A DNA stretch of 64,000 nucleotides from Chamaelirium japonicum (Eukaryota > Streptophyta > Magnoliopsida > Liliales > Melanthiaceae), in assembly GCA_947650365.1 (NCBI GenBank), contig OX393551.1, positions 62,613,173 through 62,677,172 of the forward strand. The letters are read 5' to 3'. This document shows positions 57,096 to 64,000 of this stretch, one piece after another. A program made the translations under genes and the position numbers. The number at the start of each line of letters is the position of its first letter. Position 1 is the first letter of the stretch. The notes below the pieces were generated by a model that saw only the letters and a program-made list of their open reading frames with translations, was not told where the DNA came from and searched no databases.

Positions 57096-57460
57096 GTGAA
57101 TTGACACAGGAGCTAACATTCATGTTTGCTTTGATCAATCTTTGTTTTCTACCTATTAGGCCTTAGGTGGAGAAGCTATAAGCATGGGAAACAATACTGA
57201 TGCTAGTGTGCTAGGGATATAACGAATCTATCTAAAGCTGACATCAGAGAAGATCCTAATCCTATACGGAGTCCACCACGTTCTGAATATTAGGAGGAAT
57301 CTAATTAGTGGGTCTTTATTAATCCAACAGGGCTATAAGCTTATATTTGAGTCCAATAAGGTTGTAATCACCAAGGGAATAAATTTTATTGGAAAATAAT
57401 TTCTTTGTGATGGCCTTTTTAAATTGAATGTCTTTAACCATTCGTCTATAATTCTGAATG
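57096..57460 (+). pseudogene. CopD protease and pre-integrase region, decayed
   Basis: IDTGANIHVCFDQ at about 57099-57138 carries the aspartic-protease DTGA. Then MGNNTDASV, VLNIRRNLISGS and GYKLIFESNKVVITKG, usual before copia integrase. Stops at several places. Confidence 0.78.
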
Positions 57461-58600
57461 TTGAGTCTTTGATCACTTGGTACCAAAGACTAGGTCATGT
57501 GAATTATAATTCTATTAAAAAAACTCATGACTCTAAACATCATTCCTAAATTTAATAATAAGAATCTCGATAACTACAAGATATATGTAGAAGCCAAACA
57601 ACCTAAGAAACCCTTCAAAACAATCGATCGAGATTCCAAGATCTTGAACTAATTCACAACGACGTCTGTGATTTTGGGAGAATCTCGAGAGGTGGCAATA
57701 GATATTTTGTAACGTTTATAGATGACGCTTCAAAATATTACCACCTATACCTTATTAAGACTAAAGATGAGGTACTTAGTAAATTTAAAATTTATAGAGC
57801 TCAGGTTGAAAACCAATTAGACGAAAATATTAAGATTCTTAGGTCAGACCGAGGAGGGGAGTACAACTCAAACAAGCTAAGTGAGTACTATGAAGATTAT
57901 GGAATACTCCATGAGGTCACAGCTCCATACACTTCTCAATCTAATGGTGTAGCAGAGAGGAAAAATAGGACCCTAATGAATATGGTCAATTCCAAGTTAA
58001 TAAGCTCTGGAGTGCCAAAGAACTTATAGGGGGAAGCCCTAATAACGACCTGTTTTATCCATAACCGCATTCCTTTCAAACACAATGACTTGACCCCATA
58101 CGAAGTATGGAAATATAGAAAACCCAATTTAGAAGATCTAAAAGTGTAGGGGTGCCTAGCTAAGGTAAAGATCCTCGATAATAAAAAAAAGAAGATAGAA
58201 CCTAAGACTATAATTGCTATCTTTATCGGCTACGCTTCAAACAATACCGCTAATCGATTTTTAGTATTTAACTCTGAAATAAGCAAAATAGCCAATAACA
58301 TCATAATCGAAGCTAGAGATGCCTCATACTTCAAAAATATCTTCCCTTATAAAACTAGGATCAATACTAGGATCGATACCAGTAATCAGGCCTCTAGTTC
58401 TAGTCATGTAACCCAGATCGAACCCGAAGTCCAATTAGAACTTGGAGACCAGACTGAACTAGTAACCAAAACCGAACCTAGGAGAAGTAAGCGTGCCTAT
58501 GTAGAAAAAGTCTTTAATGACTTCTATGCACTTCTGGTGGAGGACTATCCCTCCACCTATATAGATACAATGAAGTCTATATTAACCCTTTAGAAAGGAA
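57461..58600 (+). pseudogene. CopD integrase, decayed
   Basis: WYQRLGHVNYNS gives the zinc-motif His. The core has HNDVCDFGRISRG (first Asp, about 57656), ILRSDRGGEYNS (second, 57838-57873) and SNGVAERKNRTLMN (Glu, 57940-57980). Then TPYEVW, IFIGYA, and an acidic linker with RRSKRAYVEK before RT. A stop at 58027 and a damaged Cys pair. Catalytic triad still recognisable. Confidence 0.88.
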
Positions 58601-59490
58601 GCCATAGATAACGAGATTCAATCTATACTTTAAAACCATACATGGAAACTCACTAATTTACCTCCTGGTCGCAAAACCATAGGATGTAAATGGATGTTTA
58701 AGAAGAAACTTAGACCCGATGACACCATAGATAAATTTAAGGCACGATTTATAGCCAAGGGCTTTATCCAAAAACCTAGGGTAGACTACTTTGATGTCTA
58801 CTCATCTGTCGCTAGGATAACCACGATTAGGATCCTCATCGCCTTAGCTTCAATCTATAAGCTAGTCATACATCAAATGGATATTAAGACTGCTTTCTGC
58901 TTTCTTAAATGGTAACCTTAATAAGGAAATCTACATGGACCAACCCGAGGGACTTACTGTACCTGAATAAGAGGGAAAGGTGTGTAAGTTAATTTGATCC
59001 CTCTATGGACTTAAACAAGTCCCAAAACAATGGCGCATGAAATTCGATGAAGTTATCATATCCTATGGATTTGATATTAATATAATGGATGAATGTGTAT
59101 ATATACCATAAAGTAGATGGTAACAATGTTGTTATCTTATGTCTGTATTTTGACGATATCCTACTATTCGGTTCAAACATACAAGTCATAAAAGATATCA
59201 AATATTTCCTATCCTAAAACTTGACATGAAAGACCTAGGACAAGCCGATGTTATTTTGAACACTAAAATCATTAAGAAAGGCAATGGTTTAGTGCTATCC
59301 CAATCCCACTATGTCGAGAAAAATTCTTAAAAAATTCTATGACTTCGATTGCTAACCGGTATCCACACTATATGATCCAAACACCCATTTAACAAAGAAC
59401 ACTGAACTTCCTAAACTACAGAGCGAGTATACTCAAATCATAGGATCGTTAGGTTTTTTAGCAAATTATACTCGACCCGATATTGCTTAC
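58601..59490 (+). pseudogene. CopD reverse transcriptase, decayed
   Basis: HTWKLTNLPPG, IGCKWMFKKKL, FKARFIAKGF, RITTIRILIALAS, HQMDIKTAF (first palm Asp), IYMDQPEG and SLYGLKQVPKQW, then the YxDD region around CLYFDDILLFG (59137-59170), with frame shifts between. Copia-type RT that would copy the element's RNA. Multiple stops. Confidence 0.88.
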
Positions 59491-60092
59491 GTGGTAAATA
59501 GACTTAGTCTATATATGTCTAACCCGAATGAGTTCTATTGGAACATGTTAGAAAGAGTCTTTAGGTACCTTAAGGGAACCATATTATATGGTCTCCACTA
59601 TAGTGGATATCTAGCTGTATTAGAGGGATACTCTGATGCCAACTGGATTAGTGACTCGATAGATATTAAATCCATAACCAGGTTTGTATTCCTACTAGGA
59701 GGTGGAGCCATATCTTGGAAATCTACTAAACAGACCGTTATAGCGAGGAGTACCATGGAATCGGAAATGATAGCGCTAGATACCACTAGCACAGAACAGA
59801 ATGGCTTCGAGATCTCCTATATGAGATCTCATTGATAGAAAAGCATTTACCGGATATATCTATCTATTGTGATTATCGATCAGCTATTGATATATGCAAT
59901 CAAGAGAAAGTTGATATGAAAAAAAATCGATATCTGAAAGTGAGACATAGATCTCTCAGATATAAGATAAAAAATAAAATAATTGCCCTAGACTTTGTTA
60001 GATCCGAAAAGAATTTAACGGATCATCTAATTAAGGACCTCTCTATGACAGTGGTCTTAGAATCATCGAGGGGGATGAGATTAAGCCTATAA
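59491..60092 (+). pseudogene. CopD RNase H, frameshifted
   Basis: [10 protein letters not shown] (first Asp), [28 protein letters not shown] (Glu region), then, after a frame change near 59832, IYCDYRSAIDICN (Asp), KNRYLKVRHRSLR and SEKNLTDHLIKDLS. The end of the polyprotein is GMRLSL plus stop at 60092. Confidence 0.88.
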
Positions 60093-60653
60093 AAAAAATC
60101 ACCATAGTAGGAACCCAATCTCACGGAGGTTCAATGGGTAGACACAAACTGTAGTAGTGATTGAAAATAAGGAGCACTGAATAATGCTCACGTCCCTATG
60201 ACATCAGTGCTTATTAAAAGCGAGGGGTAGGATGCGTTTAAAACTCTTAATAAGTCCAAGACCCATAAGGTGAGGTGTCGCCTTACTCACACCCCTATTA
60301 GGACTTACCTATATGTATGTAGTTTTAAGGCCACAACTGTGGGACCAGGGCTACTCCCTAGAAATATACAAGAAAAGATATCTGCGTAAGGCCATTAATA
60401 GCGCAACTAGCTAAGAACCATCAAAAACTATACTACGTGGACTACTTGTAGAAACCCAATAAATGAGACTAGTTCAAGGCGTAGTCCACCAAGTGCTCAC
60501 GGATGTATATAACTATACTAAGTGGAGATTCAAACTGGAAGGTACCTACAACTACTGCGTAGTATAAGGAATCCATCAAAGTCTCTTTATTTTATATTTT
60601 AAACTTTTTATTGATTATTTAATATTTGGTGGTTTTAAACATATGTAGGGGAT
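60093..60653 (+). other. CopD 3' noncoding region with polypurine tract
   Basis: No coding frame. GTAGGGGAT at 60645-60653, directly before the 3' LTR, is the likely polypurine tract. Confidence 0.6.
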
Positions 60654-61403
60654 TATTGGGTGTGTGTTTCTAAAACCACACAAAACCAACTAGAGTTTAG
60701 TCCCATATCGATTTGGAGAGAAATCTCCTACCAACTTATAAGGGATTCCACTTTTTCCCCCACTAGTCATCATACTAGAGGAGAGGCTCCACTAACTCAA
60801 ACATGCGCGCGCATGATTGCCGTGCCGTGTCGGGCCGGGCCGGGCTTGAGCTGGGCGGCGCGTGTGTGTGCATCCGCGGACCCGGACACGATAGCACCTC
60901 TGAAATGGGCTGGTCCACACCTGCCTTATTTTTCTTTTTCCTTTTAAACATGTTACTTATTATTTTCCTTTTTGACTACTAGCCGTTATGCATGCGACTC
61001 GTTGCCGCATGCTAGCCTTTACAAGGTTGCTTTCTGCGAGCTGTAACGTGCGTGGTTAATGGGCTTAATCGTAGCCCATGAACTGCTCCCCTCATTCAGT
61101 CCTCTATTAACTATCCGAGGCCTATATAAGGCCCAGTGTAGCCATAGAGATCACACACTCCGAAAATCGGAATTGCTCTCTACCTCTGCCTCTGCCTCTT
61201 TCATTCACTCAAGCTCGTGCTGTGTTGCTGCCCCCTTGCACTAAGAAAACTCCCTCTCTTGGATCAAAGCTGTGTTGCGGTGCTGCCTCCCTTCTTCGAA
61301 TAGATCTTCGTTGAGTTGTTGGGTTTCTGAAAGTGTTCGAGGTTTGCAAAGCCTTTTTGAAGTCATGTCGACGAGAAGGAGGTCGTTTGAGCGGGGTTAT
61401 CGT
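60654..61403 (+). repeat. CopD 3' LTR, interrupted by CopE
   Basis: Matches 54436-55185 with scattered differences; GCCTATATAAGGCCCAG is conserved. The terminal TG reads TA, as at the end of CopC. Breaks at 61403, where the CopE LTR starts. Confidence 0.88.
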
Positions 61404-63535
61404 TGTTGGATGTTAATCCGGGTCAGAGGCTCGCAGCGGAAGCGATTTTGGCGGTCGAAAGACCGTTCATGGTGCACGTTACACGATTTAATTTTTCACA
61501 GAAACTAATCTACATATGTGTGCATGTGTATGCACGAGAATCGAAAACCCCTAACGGCAATCTAGCGTAATGATTAACTAGCATGGATGCAAATCATAAT
61601 GCTCGCTAGATCTACATGTTAGATTACACATACCTTTCGTACGGATCTTTTAACCGTGGAGGATTGTCTTCTTTGTCGATGGAGACGGAAGATCGTTCGC
61701 GAAGATGCCGACGGTACGAATGGAGATGTTACCTTCTTGTTCACCCGATCTCACACGATGCACGGAACGTCGCTCTCGGATCTCTGAGTGCCTCCGAAGA
61801 ACGACCCTTCTCCTTCTTCAGAACTCCACGCGAGGAAGACGAAGTAGCAAGCGGGAAACGGAGAGAGATTAGGAAGAGAACTAGAGAGATGAGAGAGAGG
61901 GGGGTTCGGTTTTTCTGGTGCATGGGGCCGGCGCCCATAGGTGCCTTTATAGGGCCGGCCAACACCCCTTGGATAAGGATCCAAGGGGATATTAACCCCC
62001 TCTCATTATCTCTCCATTATCTCCCTTTTATCTCTCCGCGTATTTATCCGTTTTCCCACTTTTTAGGGCTCGATTTTAACCGATTTATCGCCCCATCCCT
62101 ATCTATATGGCCGGCCCTATAGATGAGGGATTCTTATCCCTACATCATAGGGCCGGCCCTAGTGAGGTGTCCCACCACTAGGATCGGCCAACAGTGAGGT
62201 CCGGCAGAGTGAGGTTTTTACCAAAACGCCCCGACGCCTCATTTTGACCATTTCTAGCGTGCGATACCTAGCGGCCATTACTTAAGTGATATCTACTAGT
62301 TACTTACTATTAACTGAGGCCACCGGAGGGTGCCTCTAGCAAAGTCAACTAGTCAACTCGCAACATACCCCGGTGCATCGCACCTATGCAGCGAAGTTCA
62401 CTTATGGCTAGGGATTACTACATACGACTCTGTACTAATCCCGGGCTCAACCCTTAGTACTCGTATGTAGTTACGCATCTACCGTGCTCTAGTGCCAAGC
62501 ACACACGGAGCGTATACTTCTTTCTTCCTCCTGCTTATGGTGTTCCGAGGAGACGGTTCAAGAACCGTACATAATGTTGATAAGGTGGAACCATCAGGGA
62601 CCGGGGTTCATGGCTTCCAACTCAAGCTCGATCGACACACTACCCGAGTGTACCATCGATCCTCTGAGCTCGAGTTAACCTGCGTAGCCACCCAAAGTGC
62701 GACGCAGGCTGCACTCCAATTCACCCAGACTTACTATGTTCTCCATCATACCCCTGCTCTCCGCTTAGTAGTGGTAAACCCGCTGTCCCTCCACTTGATG
62801 CCATGATTCACTTCGAGCGGTGAAGACTACCGTCAGACTCGAATGATCATATGACTTGGTTCCTTCCAGGTTGACCTATACATCGTACCTCTGATTACCC
62901 CATCGAGTAATCGAACCCGGTCAACAGTCAAACTGATGACCACCAGGCCTGGGTTTGGTACAGTGTAAGTCACACCAAGGAACGCACCTCCCATCAGGGG
63001 TGTGGATGGCCTGCAGGAGTGACACGCTAATGCAACGCCAGCCGGGTAACCCAGTACACCGTGGTTTTGGATCACTGCATATGGACCCTCACACATTGGT
63101 GCGCCAAAGCACCACGCAACTGGTTAGTCCATCAGTCGTGGTTCCTCAGGGTTTAGGACTGTTTTACCCTAAGCAGAAACACGGCTTAGTGTACCAGTGT
63201 CTGCTCACTGATCTGTACACCGTGTTAGTTCCGTTCAGCCACAAACACTGTGCCTGGTGATGACCATGGTGAAGACATCCCATGAACTGTCATCGCCAAC
63301 AGCTTAACATGATGAGGCGACCAACCTGATCATAGCTGCGAACTTATTTAGGTTATACGCGACCAATCCACTTAGTCTTCAACTCAGTGGACTACCATAT
63401 AACCATGGCTCTCTGTTCTCTAAAGAACACGTAACTATGTTACGCACCTATATGCATCTCATATATTAATAACTATCAATCTTTATTAGACCAAAACATA
63501 AAGTTTTACAAGCTTAGAACACATCAATCCTAACA
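61404..63535 (-). repeat. CopE 3' LTR (2132 bp), same family as CopC
   Basis: Left end TGTTGGATG, right end complement of TGTTAGGATTG (63535). Collinear with the CopC 5' LTR (9556-11690). It follows the RNase H and polypurine tract of CopE in element direction, so it is the 3' LTR. CopE was inserted in the CopD 3' LTR. Its other end lies beyond the window. Confidence 0.92.
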
Positions 63536-63547
63536 ATCTCCCACTTG
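63536..63547 (-). promoter_or_regulatory. CopE polypurine tract
   Basis: The minus strand reads CCAAGTGGGAGAT directly before the LTR start TGTTAGG. Standard plus-strand primer position. Confidence 0.85.
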
Positions 63548-63573
63548 GTCTAGCGAAGCAAAACGGTTTTGAC

Positions 63574-64000
63574 TCACATCGCGTCCACATGTCGCTCGAA
63601 TGCCTTGGTAGGTATTGCCTTTGTGAAAGGATCAGCAACATTATCTGTAGATGCAATCTGCGTCACCGCTACTCGCCCTTGCTTTTGAAACTGCCGAATC
63701 AAGTAGAACTTGCGCTCGATGTGCTTCCCCTTTTGGTGATGTCTTGGCTCCTTGGCTTGTGCTACCGCCCCACTATTGTCGCAGTAAAGCACAATAGGTA
63801 ACTGGGCCTCTGGTACACATCCCAAATCCGTAAGGAATTTCTTAAGCCATACCGCCTCTTTGGCTGCCTCGCACGCTGCAACGTACTCAGCCTCTGTGGT
63901 AGAGTCTGCGATGCATTTCTGCTTCACACTCTGCCAACTAACCGCTCCTCCTCCTAGCATAAACACAAAACCTGATGTCGACTTTCTGGATTCCAAATCT
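63574..64000 (-). CDS. CopE Pol C-terminus: RNase H domain, runs off the window
   Basis: The last 142 or so codons of a copia polyprotein; the frame is intact from the window edge to the stop at 63574. [19 protein letters not shown], then [13 protein letters not shown] (catalytic Glu), [10 protein letters not shown] (Asp), [11 protein letters not shown], and [11 protein letters not shown] near the end, the usual C-terminal block of copia RNase H. It degrades RNA during cDNA synthesis. With its undamaged frame, CopE may be the youngest insertion here. Confidence 0.93.
   Translation of the reverse strand, partial: DLESRKSTSGFVFMLGGGAVSWQSVKQKCIADSTTEAEYVAACEAAKEAVWLKKFLTDLGCVPEAQLPIVLYCDNSGAVAQAKEPRHHQKGKHIERKFYLIRQFQKQGRVAVTQIASTDNVADPFTKAIPTKAFERHVDAM

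Larger units (their letters stand above)
54436..61403 (+). mobile_element. CopD: Ty1/copia retrotransposon, all domains present but decayed; 3' LTR interrupted
   Basis: 5' LTR from TGTTGGGTG (54436), preceded by GAAAG as the likely target sequence. Then a degenerate primer site, gag, protease, integrase, RT, RNase H, polypurine tract, and a 3' LTR from 60654 (TATTGGGTG). The 3' LTR is cut at 61403 by CopE. The rest of the 3' LTR and the second target copy lie beyond the window. Confidence 0.88.

Overview
This is a plant (angiosperm) nuclear window dominated by nested LTR retrotransposons. It holds one convincing cellular gene: a two-exon NETWORKED (NET4-type) actin-binding coiled-coil protein on the minus strand at 41.96-43.70 kb. 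Plant origin is shown by the NET/NAB domain, by Tat-lineage Ty3/gypsy elements with a second RNase H and an antisense plant-mobile-domain-like reading frame, by Ty1/copia elements with an initiator-Met-tRNA primer site, and by many hAT-type MITEs. There are no operons, CRISPR arrays, rRNA or tRNA genes.

Layout. 1-4307: tail of a Tat gypsy element on + (TatA: second RNase H, integrase, 3' noncoding DNA), split by a 1955-bp solo copia LTR (1993-3947) flanked by the 5-bp duplication GATAG. 4308-26212: a Tat gypsy element on - (TatB) with 5' LTR 24199-26212, decayed gag, protease, RT, RNase H and integrase, an antisense plant-mobile-domain-like ORF at 13.2-16.3 kb, and a truncated 3' LTR. That 3' LTR is split by a copia element on - (CopC, 4540-11690, duplication ACCTC), which has itself lost everything from mid-integrase into its 3' LTR. 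26213-29785: a MITE graveyard with an hAT element bearing a perfect 8-bp duplication, a second hAT element supported by a related empty site at 54 kb, and a cluster of short palindromes.

29786-41169: TatC, an 11.4-kb Tat element on + with both LTRs (2477 and 2482 bp) and the duplication CCTGA. It kept gag, a linker and the C-terminal third of the antisense ORF. It lost protease, RT, RNase H and integrase in two internal deletions whose borders can be placed against TatB. TatB and TatC share the same primer site, polypurine tract and LTR 3' terminus, so a TatB-type element could have mobilised TatC.

41175-54435: the NET gene and its surroundings. These are a decayed copia RNase H, a ten-unit satellite of about 93 bp with two palindromes per unit, an hAT MITE, a decayed RTE-clade LINE whose coding sequence contains a large (GA)n expansion, a GC-rich TATA-bearing promoter or first-exon segment on -, a 700-bp purine tract, a foldback MITE, and an inverted partial copy of the promoter segment at 54.3 kb. 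54436-64000: a copia element on + (CopD), all domains present but full of stops. Its 3' LTR is interrupted at 61404 by another copia element on - (CopE, same family as CopC), which runs off the right end of the window.
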